A stretch of DNA of 41,551 nt from Candidatus Rokuibacteriota bacterium. Lineage in GTDB: Bacteria > Methylomirabilota > Methylomirabilia > Rokubacteriales > CSP1-6. A program made the translations under genes and the position numbers. This document shows, in pieces, positions 30,992-38,945 of the stretch. Position 1 is the stretch's first letter. Every line of letters starts with the position of its first letter. The notes under the pieces were generated by a model. That model was given only the letters and a program-made list of their open reading frames with translations. It was not told the origin of the DNA and ran no database searches. The stretch lies in contig JACQWC010000129.1 in the NCBI GenBank assembly GCA_016209635.1, forward strand, positions 1 through 41,551, read 5' to 3'.

Positions 30992-33900
30992 TCATCCGAA
31001 GTCGTGCGACGGCACGGCGTGGCCGAGCGCGGGCAGCGCCTCCACGCGCTGGGCGCGGACGGAGACGACGCCGTCCTGGTGCTGGACGGCGCCCTCGACG
31101 AGGAGGAACGGCGCCGTCACGAGCGTGACGCGGTAGCGCGCGAAGAGGTCAGGCGTCACGATCACGTTCGCGATCCCCGTCTCGTCCTCCAGGGAGAGGA
31201 ACACGAACCCCTTGGCGGTCCCCGGCCGCTGGCGGACGATGACGCTGCCCGCCACGCGGACGCGAGTCTCGTTCTCCGCCAGCGCGAGCTCGCGTGCGCT
31301 CAGGACGCCGCGACGCCGCAGCTCGGCGCGACGCATCGCCATGGGGTGACGCCCGAGCGTCACGCCCGTCCCCGCGTAGTCGGCGACGAGCCGCTCGGCT
31401 TCGGTCATGTCCCGCAACGGGGACTGGTCGCGGTCCGGAGCCCCGAACGTCTCTCCGAACACCGGGCCAGGGTGCGGCACGGCGGCCGTCCAGAGGTTCG
31501 CCCGGCGCGTCCCGCCCAGCGGGGCGAGGGCGCCGATGGCCGCGAGCGTTTCCACCTCGGCGCGCTCGAGGCCCGCGCGGAGGGCCAGGTCATGGATCGA
31601 CGCGAACGGCCGCGCCTCTCGCGCCCGGACGAGTGCCTGCGCCGCTGACTCGCGGAGCCCCTTGACATACCGCAGCCCCAGCCTCACCGCGTGCCCCCCG
31701 CCCTCGTCTGGCTCGATCGTGCAGAGCCACTGGGAGCGCGTGACGTCGATGGGGAGGATGCGCTGGCCGTGGCGCTGCGCGTCCTTCACGATCGTCGCGG
31801 GGTGATAGAAGCCCATCGGCTGGTTGTTGAGGAGCGCCGCGTAGAACGCGGCCGGGTGGTGTGTCTTCAAAAACGCGCTCGCGTAGGCGAGCAGCGCGAA
31901 GCTGGAGGCGTGCGAGTTGTGGACGACGAGATCGTTCGCGAGAAAGTTGTGAGTACCCTCGACGTGGAGATCGTACGTCTCCCTGACATCGACCGGCTCG
32001 ATGGCCACGATCCGATCCCAGTAAAGGTCCGAGTGAGCCAAGCGAGCCAGCTGGGGAGAGCGGAAATATTGCGCCAGGCGGGCGATCACCCAGCGGCGAT
32101 ACCCTCGCTTCGAGCCATCCGGGGAGACGAGCGCGCGCATCGACAGTCCCGTCCCGTCGCCGATGTCGTCCCAAGTCGAGCTCCGACGCTTCCGCTCGTG
32201 ATCGACGAGCCCCTTCACCCCCACGGGAATGACGTCACGCGACGACCGCTGTCTCACGTGTGGCCCCACCAGTGCCTGTGCCTGCCGGCGCCTCAGCCGA
32301 TCGAGAAAGCGACGGGCGATCAGATGGTAGAAACGTCCGAGGTTCTCCCTACCCGTAACGGTGACGACGAAGCTGGTGACGCGGCGGCCCCGATACGGGT
32401 GGCTGCGCTCGTAGAGGCGGGAGACGATCCCTAAGCGTAGGAGAAGGTGCTGAACCTCTTCCGCGAGTCGGCGGGAGGAGGTGTCGTACGATGCGTGACC
32501 GGCCAGCGAGAGAGAGCCGTCGCCTTCCCATAGACGGGCGAGCAGGAGCGCGAGGTCGGTGGCGTGGAGCTCGAACACCTCCTCAGGGAAGTGCTTCTGG
32601 CGAGCTCCGAATCCCCAGAGCCCGAGTCGCTTCGCCCACACGACCGCCCCGGCCGGCCGCGCCCGATCCCGGCGACGGACGTGCACGCTGTAGCACTGCC
32701 GATGGCGGGCTACCGTGGCTCGCGTATTGTCGAACCGCTGGACGGTAGCGACGAACTCGGCGCAATGGCGCGGATCGGTCGTGTAGAAGTAGAACGTGCT
32801 GGGGTGACACAGGTTGCCCTCGGCAATAAGGTCAGCGAGGACGATCAGCTCGTGGCGAGGCCAATGCTTCCGTCCCAGGGCTGGGAGCGCGCGCGCCGCC
32901 GCGACATGATCGCCGGCGCCGAGGTCGGCAACCGTGCGCCAACCGCTCGCCGTGAGCAGGGGATGCTCGGCCGTCGCCACGAGCGTCCGTCCAAGGGCGG
33001 TGCGGAGCCGATAGACCGTCCGCCGCCCGCTCGGCGTGGCCTTGAGCACGCGGCGCCTGCAGACTCGCATGTTCGCGTCGCAGGCGAGCGTGGTCTCGAG
33101 GCGCGCACGCCCGCTCACGACGTCCTCGATCGTCACCCAGCGCCCCGTGTCGGCATCGATCACGCGTGTCTCGCCGACGACGCATTCAGGAAAACCGTAG
33201 AGGGCGAACGCGGTGATCGCGCGGACGATCGCCTCGGCCGCGGCGCCGTCGATCCCCTGGCGCGCCATGCCCGCGCGGAGCTTCAGCTCCACCTCGGCCA
33301 TCCGCGCCTCGCTGCGCTTGAACCCGAACGCGCGCCGCAGCTCCTCCGCCTCGCTGCCGGTGAAGCCGGCCGTGGCCATCGCCATCCGGAGGAGCTGCTC
33401 CTGGAAGAGCGGCACCCCCAGGGTGCGCCGGAGGATCGGCTCGAGGCTCGGGTGCGCGTACGTCACCGGTTCGCGCCCGCGCCGGCGCCGGATGTAGGGG
33501 TGGACCATGTCGCCCACGATCGGCCCGGGACGGATGATCGCCACCTGCACGACCAGGTCGTAGAACCGCTCGGGATGGATCCGGGGGAGGGTCGCCATCT
33601 GGGCCCGGCTCTCGACCTGGAAGACGCCGATCGTGTCCGCGCGCTGGAGCGCCCGATACACGTCGGGATCGTCCGGGGGCAGGTGCGCGAGATCGACGGC
33701 GCCTCCGGTCTCGCCCACGAGCCGGATGGCGTCCTGCAGCACCGACATCATCCCGAGCCCGAGCAGATCGATCTTGATGATGCCGAGCGCGGCGCAGTCG
33801 TCCTTGTCCCACTGGATCACGACGCGCCCCGGCATGGTCGCCGGCTCGAGCGGGACGACGTCGTCGAGCCGGCCGGCGGCGATCACCATCCCGCCCGAGT

Positions 33901-35380
33901 GCTGTCCCAGATGGCGCGGCAGATCCTGGATCCGCGTCCAGAGCGCGGCGAACTTCCGGATGCGCGGGTGGCGCGTGTCGCAGCCGGCCGCGGCGAGGTG
34001 CCGGGTGAGGACGTCGGCCGGATCCCGGTACCCCCAGTTGGCGACGAGCCCGGCGAGCCGGTCCTGCATGTCGCGCGGGAGCCCGAGGGCCTTGCCGACC
34101 TCGCGGGCGGCGCTGCGGCCCCGATACGTGATCACGTTGGCCGTCATCCCCGCCCCCAGGCGGCCGTACCGGCGGTACCCGTACTGGATGACGGCTTCCC
34201 GGCGGTCGCCGCTGGGGAGATCGAGATCGATGTCCGGCCACTCCCCCCTGGCCTCGCTGAGAAACCGCTCGAAGAGGAGCTCCATGCCCACGGGATCGAC
34301 CGCGGTGATGCCGAGCGCGTAGCAGACCGCGCTGTTCGCGGCCGAGCCGCGCCCCTGGACGAGGATCTCGTGGGCGCGGCAGAACTCGACGATGTCCCAC
34401 ACGATCAGGAAATACCCCGCGAGGTCCAGCCGGCCGATGACATCCAGCTCGTGGGCGACCTGCCGGCGCGCCCGCGCGGCGAGCGGTCCCGTGCCGTACC
34501 GGGCGCGCACCCCGCGGTCGACGAGCTGCCGGAGGTGCTCGAGCGGCGTCTCCGCGGGCGGGAGCGGGAACCCCGGGAAGCGGTAGCCCAGGTCCTTCAG
34601 CGTGAAGGCGAGCCGCATCGCCAGCTCCCCGGTGGCCTCGAGCGCCCGGGGGAGATCGCGAAACAGCCGCGCCATGTCCCCGGCGCCCTTCAGCCCGCGC
34701 TCGTCGTTCACGCTGAGCCGGCGGCCCGCGTGATCGAGATCGGTCTTCTCCCGGATGCACGTGAACACATCGGCGAGGGCGCGCCCGCCCGGTCCCGCGG
34801 ACAGCGGCTGGTTGGTGGCGACCAGGGGAACGCCGGCCGCGCGCGCGAGATCCACCAGGCGCTGGAGGGTCCGCTCCTCGGCGCGATCGAGGTGCCGCTG
34901 GATCTCGACGAAGCAGCTCGACCGCCCGAAGATCGCGACCAGCCGGGCGAGGCGGTCGCGCGCGGCGTCGTAGCGGCCGGCGGCGACGTCCCGCGCCAGG
35001 GGACCCCGGGGACCGCCGGTGAGGCACACGAGCCCGGCCGCGTACGGCTCGAGGTCGTCGAGCCGGAGCGCGGCCGAGCCCTTCGGGGCGCCGAGCTTCA
35101 TCCGCGTGATCAGGCGGGAGAGATTCTGGTAGCCCTCCCGATCCTCCACGAGGAGCGGCAGGCGCGAGCCGTCGACCAGCGTGATCTCGCCACCGACGAT
35201 CGGCCTGAGCCCCGCGGCGAGCGCGGCGCGGTGGAACCGCGGCGCCCCATACACCCCGTCCCGGTCCACGAGCGCCAGGGCCGGCATCTCCCGCCGGGCC
35301 GCCTCGGCGACGAGCGCCTCCGGCTGCTCGGCGCCCTCGAGAAAGGAGAACGCGGACTGCGCGTGCAGCTCGACGAACAT
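30992..35380 (-). CDS. dnaE2: Error-prone DNA polymerase DnaE2 (ImuC) with an intein
   Basis: A 1462-residue precursor; after removal of a 423-residue intein (733-1155) the extein is 1039 residues, normal for DnaE2. PHP domain start FVELHAQSAFSFLEGAEQ, catalytic core WPDIDLDLPSG (near residue 380), GAGMTANVITYRGRSAAREVGKALG, HLGQHSGGMVIA, and the GFPE/SHASSFALLAYASAFLKTHHP thumb-fingers region that is split by the intein. The C-terminal OB domain is present. DnaE2 does translesion synthesis with ImuB after DNA damage. It lies 26 bp after imuB in an imuA-imuB-dnaE2 operon. Confidence 0.93.
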   Translation of the reverse strand: MFVELHAQSAFSFLEGAEQPEALVAEAARREMPALALVDRDGVYGAPRFHRAALAAGLRPIVGGEITLVDGSRLPLLVEDREGYQNLSRLITRMKLGAPKGSAALRLDDLEPYAAGLVCLTGGPRGPLARDVAAGRYDAARDRLARLVAIFGRSSCFVEIQRHLDRAEERTLQRLVDLARAAGVPLVATNQPLSAGPGGRALADVFTCIREKTDLDHAGRRLSVNDERGLKGAGDMARLFRDLPRALEATGELAMRLAFTLKDLGYRFPGFPLPPAETPLEHLRQLVDRGVRARYGTGPLAARARRQVAHELDVIGRLDLAGYFLIVWDIVEFCRAHEILVQGRGSAANSAVCYALGITAVDPVGMELLFERFLSEARGEWPDIDLDLPSGDRREAVIQYGYRRYGRLGAGMTANVITYRGRSAAREVGKALGLPRDMQDRLAGLVANWGYRDPADVLTRHLAAAGCDTRHPRIRKFAALWTRIQDLPRHLGQHSGGMVIAAGRLDDVVPLEPATMPGRVVIQWDKDDCAALGIIKIDLLGLGMMSVLQDAIRLVGETGGAVDLAHLPPDDPDVYRALQRADTIGVFQVESRAQMATLPRIHPERFYDLVVQVAIIRPGPIVGDMVHPYIRRRRGREPVTYAHPSLEPILRRTLGVPLFQEQLLRMAMATAGFTGSEAEELRRAFGFKRSEARMAEVELKLRAGMARQGIDGAAAEAIVRAITAFALYGFPECVVGETRVIDADTGRWVTIEDVVSGRARLETTLACDANMRVCRRRVLKATPSGRRTVYRLRTALGRTLVATAEHPLLTASGWRTVADLGAGDHVAAARALPALGRKHWPRHELIVLADLIAEGNLCHPSTFYFYTTDPRHCAEFVATVQRFDNTRATVARHRQCYSVHVRRRDRARPAGAVVWAKRLGLWGFGARQKHFPEEVFELHATDLALLLARLWEGDGSLSLAGHASYDTSSRRLAEEVQHLLLRLGIVSRLYERSHPYRGRRVTSFVVTVTGRENLGRFYHLIARRFLDRLRRRQAQALVGPHVRQRSSRDVIPVGVKGLVDHERKRRSSTWDDIGDGTGLSMRALVSPDGSKRGYRRWVIARLAQYFRSPQLARLAHSDLYWDRIVAIEPVDVRETYDLHVEGTHNFLANDLVVHNSHASSFALLAYASAFLKTHHPAAFYAALLNNQPMGFYHPATIVKDAQRHGQRILPIDVTRSQWLCTIEPDEGGGHAVRLGLRYVKGLRESAAQALVRAREARPFASIHDLALRAGLERAEVETLAAIGALAPLGGTRRANLWTAAVPHPGPVFGETFGAPDRDQSPLRDMTEAERLVADYAGTGVTLGRHPMAMRRAELRRRGVLSARELALAENETRVRVAGSVIVRQRPGTAKGFVFLSLEDETGIANVIVTPDLFARYRVTLVTAPFLLVEGAVQHQDGVVSVRAQRVEALPALGHAVPSHDFG
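31916..33184 (-). other. Intein in DnaE2 with LAGLIDADG-type homing endonuclease
   Basis: Residues 733-1155 interrupt GFPE/SHA. Block A starts with Cys1 (CVVGETRVIDADTGRW); block B has the TAEH motif; LADLIAEGNL and LLARLWEGDGSLS are the two dodecapeptides of a LAGLIDADG endonuclease; block F is DLHVEGTHNFLAND; block G ends VVHN, followed by Ser+1. All residues for self-splicing (Cys1, His of TxxH, penultimate His, Asn, Ser+1) are present, so it should be active. The conserved site is next to the polymerase active site, typical for inteins. Confidence 0.92.
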
Positions 35381-35406
35381 GGCTCAGCCTCTGGGGGGCC
35401 GTGACA

Positions 35407-36954
35407 TCAGTCGTAGGCGCCGTCGAGGGACCAGTGGCCGGTGATGCGGTCGCGGGCCAGGCGCCAGAGCGTGCCGTCGCCGAGCATCACGTCCCACTCG
35501 TCACGGGCCCAGGCGCGGGCGTCCCACCAGTCCCCCGACGAGCGCCAGGGGCCGGCGCACCTGACGACGTTCTGGCGCGCCGATGGGGCCCGCGGGCCCG
35601 CGGCGGCCGGCGCGTCGACCCGCGGGGCCATGTCCACCCTGAGGGGACGCTCGCCGTCCGTCTCGACCTCGACGCGCCGGGGCGGGGAGAGCCGTCGCAG
35701 CGCGAGATGGGGTGGATCCGCGGCGGGGGCGTGGGGCTCCCCCGTCCCGGTCCCGGCACCCGCGGGCGGCGGGGTGAAGGGAGCGATCTCGAAGGCGGCG
35801 GGGCAGTGGGAATCGAGCACGACCGGCGATCCGACGTTGTCCGCTCCCACGAGCGTGGCGAGCCGGCCCAGGACGACGGCGAGGTCGCGCAGCGCCGGCG
35901 CGGCCGGCTGCCAGAGTCCTCCCTGCCCGGCGCGCGCGCGCACGGGACGGGCGCTCAGGGCGACGCCCGTGACCGGGGCGCCCGGGGGATGCGCCGCCAG
36001 ATCGAGCGTGACCAGCGCCAGCATCGGCGCGACCTCGCGCATCGGAGCGGCGAGCGCGACCGCGCGCGCGTGGCGCTCCCCCGAGGCGAGCTCGAGCCGG
36101 ACGTCCAGCGCATCCGCGAACACGTGCGCGGCCGTGAGCCGCGCGCAGAGGCGCTCGAGCACGCCCCGCAGAACGACCCCGAGCGCCAGGAGCGAGTCGA
36201 GCTCCCACTCGAGCCCCTGGGCCTCCTCGAAGAACGGCGGCGGGGCGTAGCCCTGGAACGGCTCGCGATCGCGCCCGAGCGCCAGGTCCTGCGCGCGGAG
36301 CCCGGCGCCGCCGAGCCGGGTGGCGATGCCGTCCCGCGGCAGGGCGGCGAGCTGGCCGAGGGTCGTGATCCCCCAGCGCGCCAGGGTCGACGCGAGATCC
36401 GCGGAGAGGGTGAGGACCGCGAGCGGCACCCCGGCGAGCGCCTCGCGCTCGCATCCCGTGGGGATCACCGTCACCCGGTGACCCGAGCGGGTCGCGGCGA
36501 CCCGCGCCGCCGTCCGGCTCGGGGCGAGGCCGACCCGGGCCGGCAGCCCGACTCCGCGAGCCTGCCGCAGGAGCCGGTCCCCGATCGCGCCGGGATCCCC
36601 GAAGAGCCGATCGAGTCCCCGCGTGTCGACGTAGACGAGACCCGCGCCGCCGTCCTCGACCCGCGGCGACACGGCCAGGGCTCCCTCGAGGAGGGCGTGG
36701 CGCGCCGACGCGACGTGCTCGCGCGACAGTTTCCGGATCTCGAGCGCCGCGCACCGCGTCCTGCCCTCGGCCTCCGTCGTCCCGGGACGCACGCCTGCCG
36801 CGCGCGCCACCCCGTTGGCCTCGACGATCCGGGCGGCGGGCGAGTCGCCCGGAGCGCTCACGACCGCGAGCGGACGCTCGCGCAGCGCGGGCTCGCAGCG
36901 CTCGTGCGCGGCCGCGGCGAAGAACGGAACCCACACGCACGCGAAGCGGCTCAC
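35407..36954 (-). CDS. imuB: ImuB, Y-family DNA polymerase-like translesion protein
   Basis: A 515-residue protein of the Y-family fold that lacks polymerase catalysis: the first motif reads FACVWVPFFAAAAHER with no acidic residues. Other marks are VYVDTRGLDRLFG, RVGLAPSRTAARVAA and LGQLAALPRDGIATRLG (helix-hairpin-helix). The C-terminal 150 residues hold the ImuB-specific tail ending in a basic W-rich segment (WALxxDEWDVML type). GTG at 36954 overlaps the imuA stop as GTGA. ImuB binds the beta clamp and recruits DnaE2. Confidence 0.9.
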   Translation of the reverse strand: MSRFACVWVPFFAAAAHERCEPALRERPLAVVSAPGDSPAARIVEANGVARAAGVRPGTTEAEGRTRCAALEIRKLSREHVASARHALLEGALAVSPRVEDGGAGLVYVDTRGLDRLFGDPGAIGDRLLRQARGVGLPARVGLAPSRTAARVAATRSGHRVTVIPTGCEREALAGVPLAVLTLSADLASTLARWGITTLGQLAALPRDGIATRLGGAGLRAQDLALGRDREPFQGYAPPPFFEEAQGLEWELDSLLALGVVLRGVLERLCARLTAAHVFADALDVRLELASGERHARAVALAAPMREVAPMLALVTLDLAAHPPGAPVTGVALSARPVRARAGQGGLWQPAAPALRDLAVVLGRLATLVGADNVGSPVVLDSHCPAAFEIAPFTPPPAGAGTGTGEPHAPAADPPHLALRRLSPPRRVEVETDGERPLRVDMAPRVDAPAAAGPRAPSARQNVVRCAGPWRSSGDWWDARAWARDEWDVMLGDGTLWRLARDRITGHWSLDGAYD

Positions 36955-37526
36955 GGGCTCCACCACTCGACCCGCGTCACCGCCGGCCGAGGCGCGGCGC
37001 CCCGGGCGCGCAGCACCTGCACCGCCGTGCGCACGCGCGCGAGCCGGGTCGGCGTCGGTCCGGGCCCCGTCCACTCGAGCCCCGCCTGGACGGTCGCGAC
37101 GGCCAGCGACGCGCTCGGCCCGGCGATCCGCCTCCGCCCGATGATGACCAGCGCGGTGCCCGTGCGCCTGACCGCGAGCTTCAACCGGAACCCCGCCGTC
37201 AGCGGGATGCGCACCGGGCGCTCGCCGAGATCGAGCCCGACCGCGGCGAACCCCGGGCAGCGGACGAGGATGTCGGTGACGCGGAGGGCGACCTCGCGGC
37301 GTCCGCCGCAGCGCACCCACAGGAGGCGCCTGAGATCCACGCCCGCCTCCGCGGCGACTCGTGGATCGAACGCCTGATCGGCGTCGACGAGCGCCGCGAG
37401 GCCACCGTCGTGCGTGATCTCCCGGAGGCAAGTCAGGAAGAGGCTGGTGCGGCCCGATCCCAGACGACCGACGATCTCGGTGATCTCTCCCGGCCGAACG
37501 AGGGGATCGGTGACTCCGCGAGTCAT
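36951..37526 (-). CDS. imuA: ImuA, RecA-like SOS mutagenesis protein
   Basis: A 191-residue RecA/SulA-related protein of the imuA type. The P-loop reads GRLGSGRTS, with Arg in place of the usual Lys, as in many short ImuA proteins. Further traits: LAALVDADQAFDPRVAAEAGVDLRRLLWVRC, and the RTGTALVIIG segment. It starts the imuA-imuB-dnaE2 operon. The start codon lies inside the palindrome GAGTCATGACTC, and an inverted repeat CTTATC-N10-GATAAG lies just upstream. It normally modulates the ImuB/DnaE2 translesion complex. Confidence 0.88.
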   Translation of the reverse strand: MTRGVTDPLVRPGEITEIVGRLGSGRTSLFLTCLREITHDGGLAALVDADQAFDPRVAAEAGVDLRRLLWVRCGGRREVALRVTDILVRCPGFAAVGLDLGERPVRIPLTAGFRLKLAVRRTGTALVIIGRRRIAGPSASLAVATVQAGLEWTGPGPTPTRLARVRTAVQVLRARGAAPRPAVTRVEWWSP

Positions 37527-37536
37527 GACTCAATCA

Positions 37537-37558
37537 CTTATCACATGTTGAGGATAAG
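37537..37558. promoter_or_regulatory. Candidate SOS operator CTTATC-N10-GATAAG upstream of imuA
   Basis: A perfect 6-bp inverted repeat with 10-bp spacer lies 11 bp upstream of the imuA start, next to a second 12-bp palindrome (GAGTCATGACTC, 37520-37531) that spans the imuA start codon. imuA operons are normally repressed by LexA. No lexA is in the window, so the LexA motif of this organism is unknown; the site is a candidate by position and symmetry only. Confidence 0.45.
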
Positions 37559-37652
37559 ACAAGACCGCAGATATCGTGGAGAAACCCATATTATTCCACT
37601 ACATACAGTGGTTCCTCACCCGGTGTATCCTGTCCTCCGGAACGCCCTCGCC

Positions 37653-38915
37653 ATGTCGTGCTTGTGGAGAACGCTCCCGGCGGTCCTCGCCCTGACGGCA
37701 CTCGCCGTCGCGACGGCGTCGTGCACCCGCGTCCATCCGCACCTCTCGATCCCCTCCCTCACGCTCGACGAGCCTTCGTTCTTCCCCACGCTCGAGGCCT
37801 ACGCGGGGGCGCCGATCGTCGGCGGCAACCGGGTCGACATTCTCCTGAACGGCGATCAGATCTTCCCGGCCATGCTCGAGGCCATTCGCTCGGCCCGGAC
37901 GACCATCACCTATGCCCAGTACTTCTACGAGGACGGGGCGGTCGCCCGGGACATCGCGGAAGCGCTGGCCGAGCGCTGCCGCGCGGGCGTCGGGGTCAAT
38001 GTCCTCCTCGACGCGTTCGGGGCCCAGGGGATGCCGTCCGAGTACGCGGAGCTCATGCAGCGGTCGGGATGCCACGTGGTCTTCTTCCGACCCCTGGACC
38101 ACCGCACCGTGGTCCGCGCGAACCACCGGAACCATCGCCGGATCCTCGTGGTCGACGGGCGCGTGGGGTTCACGGGCGGATCGGCCGTCAGCGGGAAATG
38201 GATGGGCAACGGCCGCGTGGAGGACCACTGGCGCGACACCGACGTCCGCGCCGAGGGGCCGGTGGTCGAGTACCTCCAGGGGGCCTTCGCCGAGAACTGG
38301 CTCGAGGCGACGGGCATCGTCCTCGGCGGCCACGCGTACTTCCCCCGCCCGGTCGAGCCCCGGGGCTCGGTCTACGCCCAGGTCGTCCGCAGCTCGCCGG
38401 CGGGCGGGAGCTTCGCGATGTACACGATGTACCTCCTCGCCATTTCCTCGGCGCGGACGTCCATCTACATCACCAACCCGTACTTCGTGCTCGACGCGAA
38501 GCTCGTGGAGGCCCTGAGCCAGGCGGCACGGCGCGGGGTCAGGGTCGTGGCGCTGGTGCCCGGGGTGATCGACCACAATCTCGTGCGCCAGCTCGGCCGC
38601 GCGCAGTACGGGCGCATGCTCAAGGCGGGCGTCCAGATCCACGAGTACGCGCCCGCCCTGCTCCACGCCAAGACGATGGTGATCGACGGGGTCTGGGCCA
38701 CGATCGGGTCCACCAACCTCGACAACCGTTCCTTCGCGCTGAACGATGAGGTGAACCTCGTCGTGTACGACGACGCCGTGGCGGGACGGCTCGAGGCGAT
38801 CTTCTTCGACGACCTCGCCCACGCGAAGAAGGTCGAGTACCGCGGCTGGCGCGGACGCGGCGTCCTCGACCGACTGCTGGAGAAGCTCGCGCTTCCCCTC
38901 CGCGATCTGCTGTAG
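37653..38915 (+). CDS. Phospholipase D / cardiolipin synthase-family protein
   Basis: A 420-residue exported protein with an N-terminal hydrophobic signal ending ATASC, perhaps a lipoprotein. Two PLD repeats: the first HKD motif reads NHRRILVVDG, with Arg where Lys is usual (HxR instead of HxK), the second is LLHAKTMVIDG followed by GSTNLDNRS. ITYAQYFYEDG and VNVLLDAFG mark the first domain. It may transfer phosphatidyl groups (cardiolipin synthesis). It diverges from imuA and meets the radical SAM gene tail to tail. Confidence 0.85.
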   Translation: MSCLWRTLPAVLALTALAVATASCTRVHPHLSIPSLTLDEPSFFPTLEAYAGAPIVGGNRVDILLNGDQIFPAMLEAIRSARTTITYAQYFYEDGAVARDIAEALAERCRAGVGVNVLLDAFGAQGMPSEYAELMQRSGCHVVFFRPLDHRTVVRANHRNHRRILVVDGRVGFTGGSAVSGKWMGNGRVEDHWRDTDVRAEGPVVEYLQGAFAENWLEATGIVLGGHAYFPRPVEPRGSVYAQVVRSSPAGGSFAMYTMYLLAISSARTSIYITNPYFVLDAKLVEALSQAARRGVRVVALVPGVIDHNLVRQLGRAQYGRMLKAGVQIHEYAPALLHAKTMVIDGVWATIGSTNLDNRSFALNDEVNLVVYDDAVAGRLEAIFFDDLAHAKKVEYRGWRGRGVLDRLLEKLALPLRDLL

Positions 38916-38945
38916 CGGAGCGGGGGCCGGCGGCGGCGCTCGGCG

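Noticed and set aside
32564..35404. Long plus-strand open frame over dnaE2
   Set aside because: Antisense shadow of a polymerase with all catalytic motifs.
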